Assembly: GCF_013363995.1 (NCBI RefSeq)
Contig: NZ_JABWGO010000006.1
Location: 101,385-165,384, forward strand
Direction of reading: 5' to 3'
DNA length: 64,000 bases
Origin: Nonomuraea rhodomycinica
GTDB lineage: Bacteria > Actinomycetota > Actinomycetes > Streptosporangiales > Streptosporangiaceae
A program made the translations under genes and the position numbers. Under the pieces are notes generated by a model. The model ran no database searches. It was not told where the DNA came from and was given only the letters and a program-made list of their open reading frames with translations. Shown piece after piece: positions 7,890 to 16,800 of this stretch; position 1 is the first letter of the stretch; every line of letters begins with the position of its first letter.

Positions 7890-8522
7890 GATGGCCCGCT
7901 CGACATCGGCGACCGCATGATCAGGCGCCGCCACGTCGGAGGGCCACGCCTGCATGCCCCGATCGACCCACACGGTCCGCAGTCCCGCCGCCCGCCCACC
8001 CGCGACGTCATTGACCGGATCGTCCCCCACGACCCACCCTCCGCCCCCGAGACGGGCGCCGCACCGCTCGGCCGCGATCGCGAACAACCGCGCGTCCGGC
8101 TTCCGCACCCCCTCGGCCCCGGAGATCGCCCACCCGTCCACCCGCTCGGCCAGCCCCGACCACCGGATCTTCCTGAGCTGGTTGTCCTCCATCCCGTTGG
8201 TGACGACGCCGATCCGCCACCCGGCGTCCCGCAACCCCTCCAGCGCCCGCAGCACCGGCTCCCGGCACACCACGAGCCGCGGCATCCCGTCCCGGTACTC
8301 CTCCCACAGCTCCTCGGCGGGCTCCGGCAGCGAGAACCGCTCCCGTACCCGGCCGAAGAAGACGTCCATCGGCAGGCCGCCGTCACCGTCCAGCCGCACC
8401 ATCCACTCGACGGCCCCGTCGCCCAGCCCCCGCCGATCCGCGAACTCCCGCACCCAGCGCCGGAACGCGTCCAGCCGATCGACGAGCGTGTTGTCCAGAT
8501 CGAAGAGCACCAGTCGCCGCAT
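7866..8522 (-). CDS. HAD family hydrolase (phosphatase)
   Basis: 218 residues from ATG 8522. HAD motifs are DLDNT near residue 8 (motif I), VVTNG near 110 (motif II), the lysine in GVRKPDARLF (motif III) and GDDPVNDVAGGRAAG (motif IV). The helical cap lies between motifs I and II. It probably removes phosphate from a small metabolite. Its last codons and stop lie in a 29-bp tandem repeat. A paralogue with the same motif text lies at 58983-59789. The upstream in-frame extension to 8603 is not needed. Confidence 0.88.
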   Translation of the reverse strand: MRRLVLFDLDNTLVDRLDAFRRWVREFADRRGLGDGAVEWMVRLDGDGGLPMDVFFGRVRERFSLPEPAEELWEEYRDGMPRLVVCREPVLRALEGLRDAGWRIGVVTNGMEDNQLRKIRWSGLAERVDGWAISGAEGVRKPDARLFAIAAERCGARLGGGGWVVGDDPVNDVAGGRAAGLRTVWVDRGMQAWPSDVAAPDHAVADVERAIEVITASA

Positions 8523-8582
8523 GATCGTGAACTCTAGAGGCGCCGATGCCCGGGCGCCCGGAGGCGTTCCCGCTCCCGGAGG

Positions 8583-8611
8583 TTGACTTGACGGCTCGGA
8601 CAAAATAGATC
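8583..8611 (+). promoter_or_regulatory. putative promoter of the PL8 lyase gene
   Basis: TTGACT (8583-8588) and TAGATC (8606-8611) are 17 bp apart in an AT-richer stretch before the lyase start at 8657. The -35 box is close to consensus and the -10 box is moderate. A second hexamer TTGACG overlaps at 8588. Confidence 0.45.
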
Positions 8612-8656
8612 ATGTAGGGCCAGCCCGGCATACCCCCCTACGGCCTGGAGCCCGCA

Positions 8657-11170
8657 GTGCCGCACATGTCCCGTCGCCAGGTTCTCTCCCTGCTTCCCGC
8701 CGCCGGCCTGCTCGCCGCGGTCGCCCCCACCCCCGCCTTCGCGCGCACCTCGACCGGCATCGACCACGCCCGCCTGATCTCCAACACCGTCGCGATGCTC
8801 GCCGGAACCCCCGACGTCAACGCCCGCCCCGAGGTCGCCCCCAAGCTCGCCGCGATCCTCGCCGCCGCCAGGCAGCGGCTGACCGCCATGGACAAGGCAG
8901 GCGACGGCGAGCTGTTCTCCGGCCTGCGGCTCGGCACCGACGACGTCAACCTGCGGCTGGCCTTCCAGTACCTGTACGAGATCGCCCTCGCGACCCGCAC
9001 GCCGGGCGGCCCGCTCCTCGACGACGCGACCGCCCAGCGGCGGGTCCTCGACGGCCTGGTGTGGCTGCACGAGCGCTACTACGGCGACCAGTCGAAGGGC
9101 TACTACGGCAACTGGCACAACTGGGAGATCGGCATCCCCACCCACGTGAGCAGGACCCTGGCCCTGCTCGCCGACAGGGCGCGGGAGGAACGACCCGACC
9201 TGACGGCGACCTACATCGCCTCCATGGACGCCTACCTGCGCAGCGGCAAGAACGGCGACGTCGACCTCGACTCCCGCTTCCACACCGGGGCGAACCTGGC
9301 CGACATCACCGCCAACCGCATCCTCCAGGGCGCCCTGACCGGTGACGACGCCCGCGTCGGCAAGGCCATCTCCGACCAGGCCACCGTCTTCGCCACCATC
9401 GACCCGTACGACCTCCAGCACGGCAACACCGACGGCTACTACCCCGACGGCTCCTTCATCCAGCACCACTCTGTCGCCTACACCGGCTCGTACGGCAAGG
9501 CCCTGCTCACCCGCGTCGTCCAGACCCTCAAGGTGCTGGAGGGAGCGACGAGCACCTCGGCGGACCTGCCCGGCGTGGTCCACCGCTGGATCGCCGACGG
9601 CTTCGCCCCGCTGATCTTCGAGGGCTGGCTGATGGAGATCGTCAAGGGCCGGGCGGTCTCGCGCACCGGCACGGGGTACGCCGACGTCGGAGCGGTCGTG
9701 GAGGCCGTCGCCGATCTCGCCGACCACGTCGCGGACCCGCTGCCGCTGAAGAAGTACGTCAAGTTCCTGCCCGCCGCCGACACGACCGCCTTCGTCTCCC
9801 CGGTCAGCATCGCCCGGTACGCGGCCATCCGCGCCGACGCCGCCATCCCCGCCGCCGACCTGAACCCGCCGGAGCGCTGCGTCGCGTTCAACGCCATGGA
9901 CCGTACCGTCCACCGGCGCCCCGGCTACGCCTTCGCCCTGGCCCGCAACTCCGAGCGGATCAGCAAGTACGAGTACATGAGCGGCGAGAACCTCATGCCG
10001 TGGTTCCAGGGCGAGGGCGCCTTCCACCTCTACCTCGCGGGCGAGGACCAGCGCCAGGTCTTCGGCGTCGACTACTACACGACCGTCTCGCCGTACCGGC
10101 TGGCCGGGATCACCGCGCCGGTGGAGGAGCGGCGCACCGTCCCCGAGCTGTACGGCGGCCGGCTCTGGTACGACAACCCGGGCCACCCGCTGAACTTCAC
10201 CTCCTCGTCGGAGTCGCAGAACACCTACGTGTACTTCCCGCGCGCCGGCAACGCCTTCTCCGGCGGCGCCACGCTCGGCGCGTACGGAGTGGCCGGCATG
10301 GTGCAGTCCGACGACGTCGCGTACACCGCCAAGCAGGCCGGCATCCTGCCCGACGACTTCGTCGCGTACCGCAACGCCCGCGCGACCAAGTCGTGGTTCA
10401 TGCTGGACGACGAGATCGTGGTGCTGGTGGCGGGCGTGTCCGGACAGGGCGGACGGGACGCGGTGACCACCGTGGACAGCCGCATCGCCGCCCCCTCGGA
10501 CGCGGTCGCCCTGAGCGGGGAGGGCTGGGACGGCAAGGCGTGGCAGGCGGGCGACACCAGGCCGCCCCGCTGGCTCCGGTACGCCAACGACACCCGCCGC
10601 ACCGCGATCGGCTACGCCTTCCTCACCCGCCAGCCGGTGACGGCCGGGCTGGAGACGGTGACCCGCAGCCGCCGGGTCGTCCGCACCTCCAACCCGGACA
10701 CGGCAGTGACCAAGAACGTCTTCACCGCGTCCGTCACCCACCCGGCCTCCGGCGGGGTCTCGGCGTTCGCGTACGCCCTGGTCCCGAACGCGACGGAGGC
10801 CGCTCTGCGCCGTTACCCGCGCGGCCCGCTGACCGTCCTCGCCAACGACGAGCACGTACAGGCGATCAGGCACGAGGAGCTCGGGATCGTCGCCGCGAAC
10901 GTCTTCGCCGACGGGCCGCGTCCGGCCGGGCGGTTGCTCGTCGAGGGCCCGGCCTCGGTGATGGTGCGGACCAGGGACGACCGTACGGTGGTCGCCTTGT
11001 CCGACCCGACGATGAAGCAGGACCGGGTGTCGGTTCTCCTGCCGGGCGCGCGGCTGAGAGTGGAGAAGGCGGACGAGGGGGTGACGGTACGGCGGGTGCC
11101 GGGCGGCACGCTGGTGCGGGCGACGACGCGGCACGCCTACGGCCGCACCTTCACCGCCACCCTGCGCTGA
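8657..11170 (+). CDS. polysaccharide lyase family 8 (hyaluronate/chondroitin/xanthan-type lyase), Tat-exported
   Basis: 837 residues from a GTG with GGAG upstream. The N-terminus has a twin-arginine signal (SRRQVLSLL, then LLAAVAPTPAFA), so the enzyme is folded before export. The helical catalytic domain holds NWHNWEIGIPT with the catalytic Asn, and DGSFIQHHSVAYTGSYG with the His and Tyr. The beta-sandwich half follows from about residue 390 with the PL8 text FALARNSERISKYEYMSGEN. The length is normal for PL8. These enzymes cut uronic-acid polysaccharides by beta-elimination; which polymer cannot be told. It is alone in its unit and ends at a hairpin shared with the convergent gene. Confidence 0.93.
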   Translation: MPHMSRRQVLSLLPAAGLLAAVAPTPAFARTSTGIDHARLISNTVAMLAGTPDVNARPEVAPKLAAILAAARQRLTAMDKAGDGELFSGLRLGTDDVNLRLAFQYLYEIALATRTPGGPLLDDATAQRRVLDGLVWLHERYYGDQSKGYYGNWHNWEIGIPTHVSRTLALLADRAREERPDLTATYIASMDAYLRSGKNGDVDLDSRFHTGANLADITANRILQGALTGDDARVGKAISDQATVFATIDPYDLQHGNTDGYYPDGSFIQHHSVAYTGSYGKALLTRVVQTLKVLEGATSTSADLPGVVHRWIADGFAPLIFEGWLMEIVKGRAVSRTGTGYADVGAVVEAVADLADHVADPLPLKKYVKFLPAADTTAFVSPVSIARYAAIRADAAIPAADLNPPERCVAFNAMDRTVHRRPGYAFALARNSERISKYEYMSGENLMPWFQGEGAFHLYLAGEDQRQVFGVDYYTTVSPYRLAGITAPVEERRTVPELYGGRLWYDNPGHPLNFTSSSESQNTYVYFPRAGNAFSGGATLGAYGVAGMVQSDDVAYTAKQAGILPDDFVAYRNARATKSWFMLDDEIVVLVAGVSGQGGRDAVTTVDSRIAAPSDAVALSGEGWDGKAWQAGDTRPPRWLRYANDTRRTAIGYAFLTRQPVTAGLETVTRSRRVVRTSNPDTAVTKNVFTASVTHPASGGVSAFAYALVPNATEAALRRYPRGPLTVLANDEHVQAIRHEELGIVAANVFADGPRPAGRLLVEGPASVMVRTRDDRTVVALSDPTMKQDRVSVLLPGARLRVEKADEGVTVRRVPGGTLVRATTRHAYGRTFTATLR

Positions 11171-11180
11171 CGCTCAGCGC
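11164..11180. terminator. hairpin shared by two convergent genes
   Basis: GCGCTGA and TCAGCGC pair around CGC. The two arms contain the stop codons of the lyase gene and of the convergent lipoprotein gene. A hairpin here could end transcription from both sides, though there is no T-run. Confidence 0.45.
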
Positions 11181-11665
11181 GTGACGCGCAGGGCCCATTC
11201 GACCGAGTCCGGCGCCTGGACCCGCACCGTCAAGGTCTTCCTCCGCCCGAGGTCGAGCCGGTTCATGATGGGGCTGATCAGGCCGTCGAGGCAGGTGAAC
11301 GGCATGGCCACGTCCGGCTCCAGCCGGATCTCGGCCTTGCCGGCGCCTCGGCAGTTGAACAGCACCCAGAGGTCGTCCTTGCCGGGCGGGATGTCCCCGA
11401 TCACCATGGAACCCTTCGTGGGGCCCGCCTTGAGGACCGTCTTCGTGCCCGCGTCGAGACCGGGGAGACGGAGGGGTGCGCGTGCAGCGGGTGGCCGCGT
11501 GCTCACCACGGTCGCGGCGGGCGTCGGGCGTTCGGTGGGGACGGCCGACGTGGTAGCGCCCCGCCGCGCCTGCGTCTGATCTGCTGGACGCGAGGGTGTG
11601 CAGGCCACCGCCAAGAAGACGAGAACGCAGGAGATGAGCGAAGGCGTTACCTGTCGGATTGTCAT
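11174..11665 (-). CDS. putative lipoprotein, function unknown
   Basis: 163 residues from ATG 11665, with AGGTGA upstream. The signal sequence ends in a lipobox-like LAVAC near residue 22, followed by a Thr/Pro/Ala-rich linker to about residue 65. The rest (PGLDAGTKTVLKAGPTKGSM to the end) looks like a small beta-rich domain with two cysteines (FNCRG, FTCLDG) that could pair. No family is recognised. It is divergent from the propeller gene at 11834 and both are exported, so a link is possible. Confidence 0.75.
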   Translation of the reverse strand: MTIRQVTPSLISCVLVFLAVACTPSRPADQTQARRGATTSAVPTERPTPAATVVSTRPPAARAPLRLPGLDAGTKTVLKAGPTKGSMVIGDIPPGKDDLWVLFNCRGAGKAEIRLEPDVAMPFTCLDGLISPIMNRLDLGRRKTLTVRVQAPDSVEWALRVTR

Positions 11666-11833
11666 GTCGAGATCACCTTTGTTTGACGTACCAGCCGACG
11701 TGCCACGGCGTCCACGCGGTCCCGCTGCTGCTGTACGTGGAGACACTCCCATGACGACCGTGCCCCGGGTGGCGATGACGTCCGTTATGGGATCGGCATC
11801 AACCTCGCGCGGGGACGAGAGATCCAATCCCGT

Positions 11834-12835
11834 GTGAAGATCTTCAGCGGGGCGCTCGTCGTCCTGTCCGCTCTCGTGGCAGTGGCCGTCCCGGGCGCCG
11901 CCCGCGCGGCCGTGCCGGCGGCTGAGCCGGTCGCCCCCATCCAGTACGCCGCCGTCTCCGACTGCGCCGAAGACCCGCACGACGCCGCACAATGCGGCCC
12001 GTGGTGGTACCGGACGACCGACGGCAGGCGCCACCGGCTCGACGGGGTCGCCGGCACGACGCAGCCGGTCGCCGTCAGCGGAGACGGCCGCCGCCTCGCC
12101 TACATCAGGGCCAAGGACGCCCGGCTCGTCATCCGGGACCTCGACGGCCGGACACGGGCGTCACGGGCCAAGGCGTGGCCGTCGAAGTCGGAGCTCGACG
12201 TCACGCGCGTGAGGATGTCGTACGACGGATCGCTCGTGGCGGTGGACTGCTGCTGGGCCGGCTACACCGAGCACCCGGCGCGGGTCTACGACGCCGCGAC
12301 CGGCGCGCTGCTGGGCAAGGTGCCGGGCGTGTCGGTGCACGAGGACGCCCTGAGCTTCAGCGGCGACGGCGACCAGATCCTCGTCAGCACGGACAAGGAC
12401 AAGTCCGGCACGCTCAGCGTCCACGACCTGAAGGGCAGGCGGACCGCCGCCGTCGTGCCGCCCCCGCTCATCGGCGACAACGCGGCCACCGCCGCGCTGA
12501 ACGCCGACGGGCGCACCGTGGCGGTCTACGTCACCGGACGCAAGCCCAGGATCGCCCTGTACGACCTGCAGGCCGGGCTGGTCACCGCCACGTATCCCGT
12601 TCCCGCGTCGGGCCAGAAGATCGAGCGCGACCCCGCGGAGGACAGGATCGTGGAGGCCGACACGGAGGTCCGGCTCGACTGGACGGGCGACTCCGCCCTG
12701 CGGATGGTCAGGAAGGTCGGCTTCAAGCCGGTGCGGGTGCAGGTCTACGGCATCGAGATCCCCAGCGGATCGGCGCGTCCGCAGCGTGCCTACGCCATCG
12801 CCCGAACCGCCGGCGAGGCGGTCAGCGGCCGGTGA
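11834..12835 (+). CDS. secreted beta-propeller (WD40/PQQ-like) protein
   Basis: 333 residues from a GTG. A Sec signal peptide is clear (KIFSGALVVLSALVAVAVPGAARA). The mature part has repeated blades: VSGDGRRLAYI, MSYDGSLVAVD, FSGDGDQILVS and LNADGRTVAVY, each followed by a short strand pair. This is the TolB/WD40-like pattern. Cysteines at DCAED, QCGPW and DCCWAG may form disulfides outside the cell. Function is probably binding; no enzyme residues are recognised. Confidence 0.78.
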   Translation: MKIFSGALVVLSALVAVAVPGAARAAVPAAEPVAPIQYAAVSDCAEDPHDAAQCGPWWYRTTDGRRHRLDGVAGTTQPVAVSGDGRRLAYIRAKDARLVIRDLDGRTRASRAKAWPSKSELDVTRVRMSYDGSLVAVDCCWAGYTEHPARVYDAATGALLGKVPGVSVHEDALSFSGDGDQILVSTDKDKSGTLSVHDLKGRRTAAVVPPPLIGDNAATAALNADGRTVAVYVTGRKPRIALYDLQAGLVTATYPVPASGQKIERDPAEDRIVEADTEVRLDWTGDSALRMVRKVGFKPVRVQVYGIEIPSGSARPQRAYAIARTAGEAVSGR

Positions 12836-12949
12836 CGTCCGCGCCCCGAAAGTGATCCATTTGTCGGTCCGGGCCGCTAGCGTTCCCGCAACGTCGCGAC
12901 GGAGGTCGTGGCGTTTCGGCATCCCCATGACCTCTGAAAGGCGGGCGCG

Positions 12950-13810
12950 TTGGGTTGGCTGGCGGCGGGCGACGGATATGAGGTCGCCCTCATGGAAGGC
13001 CGGGTGGTGGCACGCTCCACCAGCGGCCGGGCGGCGGGGCGGCAGCTCAAGTCCCTGCCCAGGACCCTGCGTGAGCATCCCGAGGTCGACCGGCTGCGCC
13101 GGCTGGCCGAGTGGCTCGACCGGCACGCGGCGGCGTGCGTCGCGCAGGTGGACACCTGGATGGTGTCCTCCCTGCCCGTCCCGACCGGGCTGCTGGCCCG
13201 GGTGTGGCCGGACGAGGCGTGGCAGGCGGCGCTGCGCGACCTGGCGGTCGTCGGCGACGACCCCGACGAGGTCGGGTTCCTGCGCGACGCCACCGCCTCG
13301 GGCGAGCTGCGGGTGGTCAACCTCGACGGCGAGACCGTCCGGCTGTCCCCGGAGACGGTGACGCTGCCTCATCCGGTGCTGCTGCCCGACCTGGACGATC
13401 TGCGGGAGTTCGCCGCCGAGCTGGGGGTGACGCAGAAGGTGGAGCAGATCCACCGGGCCACCTGGCGCAAGCCCGCCGAGGTGAAGCCGCGGGCGACGCG
13501 GGTGACGGAGTTCGCCGGCGGCAGGTACGCCTCCCGGTTCGGGCTGGCGGCCCGGGCCACGCAGCTCGGCTACAAGGTGTCCGGCGGCTACGCCACGTGC
13601 CGGGTCCGCGATGGGGGACGCGTCGCGGAGGCGGCCGTGTGGATCGGCGAGCCGTACTGGGACAGCGAGATGGAGACCGGCGACCTCACCTGGCACGACC
13701 AGGACGGCAGGTCGCTGCCGCTGTCCGAGGTCGGGCCGGTGGCCTGGTCGGAGGGAATGCGGATGGCCGCGGCGCTGTACGCCGGCCGGCAGATCGAGGA
13801 GGGGTCGTGA
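12950..13810 (+). CDS. DUF4132-domain protein, first gene of a MoxR/VWA operon
   Basis: 286 residues from a TTG with a GAAAGGCGGG site upstream. The C-terminal two thirds resemble the DUF4132 domain (GVTQKVEQIHRATWR, then RVTEFAGGRYASRFGLAARATQLGYKVSGGY). No enzyme motif is known for it. It overlaps the next gene by GTGA, and the whole run of five genes to 25501 is coupled or nearly so. In known relatives DUF4132 proteins travel with MoxR ATPases, VWA proteins and SWIM proteins in systems thought to act in cellular conflict or stress. Confidence 0.8.
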   Translation: MGWLAAGDGYEVALMEGRVVARSTSGRAAGRQLKSLPRTLREHPEVDRLRRLAEWLDRHAAACVAQVDTWMVSSLPVPTGLLARVWPDEAWQAALRDLAVVGDDPDEVGFLRDATASGELRVVNLDGETVRLSPETVTLPHPVLLPDLDDLREFAAELGVTQKVEQIHRATWRKPAEVKPRATRVTEFAGGRYASRFGLAARATQLGYKVSGGYATCRVRDGGRVAEAAVWIGEPYWDSEMETGDLTWHDQDGRSLPLSEVGPVAWSEGMRMAAALYAGRQIEEGS

Positions 13811-16800
13811 CGGGCACGTCGCAGCCGACGGCGGGAGAGACGGCGCGGGAGCTGCTGAAGGCGGGGGCCGTGCTGCCGCCCGGCGCCGAAGGGGCGGGCG
13901 AGAACGCGGTGCCGCTGGTGGCCCGCGCCTACCGGCACCCTGGCCTGGACGATCGGGTGGTCGTCCGGCTGGTGGCTGACGAGCTGCTCGCGGCCGAGGA
14001 CCTGGCGGCCGGGTTCCTCGGGCTGGAGCCCGAGGGCGAGCCCGAGGTCGTCGGCGTCGGCCAGCGCCGCTCGCTCGGCTTCCCCGAGTGGGTGCTGGTA
14101 CGCCACCCCGGCGACGGCCACCAGGCGCTGGCCGTCGTGCCCGAGCTCGAACGCATCGCCCGGCAGGCCAAGTCCAAGCCCAAGGCCGCGCTCGACGCGT
14201 ACCAGGAGCTGGCCGGCCGGCTCGGCGCGTCCGTGCCGCACTTCCTGCCCACGTTCTACGAGCAGGCCGGCCGCGTCTTCACCGGCGTGGAGAACGCCAC
14301 CTACGCCGGCCAGATGTTCTCCCACGCCCGCCGGGCGGAGGCGCAGTACGGGCTCGACGTGGACGAGGACCGGCTCGACGCCGTGTTCCTGGAGTTCGCG
14401 CTGGCGGGGGCGCTGCCGGTCAAGGTGCTGTCCGGGTACGCCAGGGAGCTGGCCGGCCGCCTGCCCGCCGACGAGGCGCTGCGCCGCTTCACCCGGCTCT
14501 GCCTGCGGCGGACCGCGGGCGGGCTGCCGCCCTCGTCCCAGATGGCGCAGGACCTGCGCAAGCTCGCCCGCGCCGCGAAGACCGACGCCGACGTGGCCGA
14601 GCGCGCCTACCTGGCCGAGTTGATCGCCCTGCCGGCCACCCTGCGGGCCGCCACCGGCTGGTGGAAGTCGCACGCGCCCGCGATCGCCGCGCTCGCCCAG
14701 GACGACCCCGCCGTACGCGCGACGCTGCTGGAGATCATGCCGGAGGCCAGGGACCACGACATGCCGGCCGTGTGGCTGGAGATCCTGGAGTCGTCGGGAG
14801 CCGGCGGCGACCTGGCCGAGGGCGCGCTGCGGCCCGCCGACGGCGTCGCCGGCTGGCTGACCCGCTTCCTGCGGTTCCGCGACAGCGCGTACGGGCGGGC
14901 ATCGCGCCTGCCCGGGCTCTACGCGCTCGTCGAGCGGCTGGGCGGCCCGCTGCGGGCCGAGCTGACCGCCGCCGGACGCACGCTGGGCGCTCCGCAGGAC
15001 GTCGACCTGCTCGACCTGCTGCTGTCCGTGGACGTGCCGGTCGCCGACCCCGGCGAGCACCACTGGCTCTGGCTGGAGCAGTGGGCGGACGGCGAGGGAC
15101 GGCGCGACCTGGTGGCGCTGGAGGCCGACGGCCGCTTCCGGGCCTCGTTCCGGTCGTCCGCCTACCGGTTCAGCGACGACGAGAGCGGCCGGCGCGCCAT
15201 CCGGCTGCTGGCGGAGTCACCGGGCGGGCGGCCGATGCTGGCCGAGTGGATGCGCGAGGTGGCGCGGCGCTCGTCGGCCGCCGGGCTGCCCGACCTGCCC
15301 GACGCGATGCGCCGCCTGGCCTGGCTGCCCGGCGAGGCGCTGACGCTGGCCGAGGAGGAGGTGCGCGAGGCCGCCGCCGCGGACGTCGCCGAGGTGCTGG
15401 CAGGGACCCTGCGCACCGGGCTGATCGACGAGTACGGCTGGCCGGCCTGGGACGACGCCGTCGCGACCCTCGTGCCCCGGGAGAGGCCCCAGGACATGGT
15501 GGTCGCCGACGCCTGGCCGTACGTGATCGCCGCCGGGCCCGGCCAGGTTCGCGTGCTCGGCCCGGAGGGGACCGTGCTCACCCACGACCTGCGCGTCCCG
15601 GCGAACGACACGTGGGGCGAGCACGGCTTCCACTACGTGGACGGCGAACTGCTGGTCTACTGGCGCTCGCGGTCCCGCGACTACCGGCTGCGCGGCTACT
15701 GGCACACCGCCCCCGACCGGATCCTCGACCTGGAGGGCGACACCGGCGTCCGGGGCGTCAAGCTCGACTACCACCACGGCGACGACCCCGTCAGCCTGGC
15801 GCTGCCCGGCGGCGGCCGCACCACCGGCCATGCCGTGCTGCACCGGGGCGACACGGCGGTGCCGTCCGAGCGCGCGGTGATCAGTGACGGGACCTCGTTC
15901 TGGGTGTGGTCCTGGGAGGAGAGCGGCGGCACCACCGTCGGCTGGTACGAGTTCGACCCGGTCAGCGGGCGGCGGGGCCGCATGGGCATGCCGGGGTTCC
16001 TCGCCGACGCGCTGCGCGACGCACCCGCGGGCAGCGAGTTCGTGACCGGGCGGCTGCTTCCCGCCCCCTCCGACACGCCCACGCCTGTGGGCACGCCGGT
16101 GGGCGGCGTGTTCGGCTGCCGGGTGGTGCGGCTGCCCGACAGGTCCGTACGGTACGAGGACGCCGGCGGGATGAGCGTCACCGTGCCGGACGGCGCCGGG
16201 ATCCCCGTGTCGGCGCTGAGGTTCCCCGGCGCCGAGCGGCCCTGCGCCGTGATGCGCGGCAGCTACCGGGTGGAGCTGGTCGGTCCCGACGGTGTGCTCA
16301 CGGCCGTGATGAAGACCGACCGCGAGCCCGGCTCGTTCGGCAAGGGCACGGTCATCCTGCCGCCGGTGCGGTACTGGACGTACTTCCGGCCCCGCGACCC
16401 CGAGGGGTCGGCCGTGCTGCGCGGGATCGACGGCGACACCGCGGCTTCACTGCTCAAGGCCGCCGAGTCCGCCGGCGGGACCGCCGCCGGGTCCGCCGGT
16501 GGCGGGAAGGCGTCCGACGGGGACGACCTGGCCGCCCAGATCCGGGCGCTGCTGCCGGGCGTCACCGACGACGCGCTGGTGGCCGGCATCGCCGGGGTCG
16601 CCCGATTCGCCGCCCACCAGCAGGCCGCGCTGCGTGGCGTCGCGGCCAGGCTCGGGGAGGCGCTGGCGGGCGGCGGCCGGTCGCGGGGGCCCGCCGGGCC
16701 CTCCGACGACGTGATCGTCGAGGCGCTCAGCGGCCTGAACGTCCACGCCGACGGCTACTGGCACCGCACCGAACGGGACGGCCTCGTCCGCCAAGTCCAG

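Noticed and set aside
8534..11134. 866-residue open frame on the minus strand opposite the PL8 lyase gene
   Set aside because: It is a shadow of the GC-rich third positions of the lyase gene; the text is Arg/Gly/Val/Asp noise with no domain.
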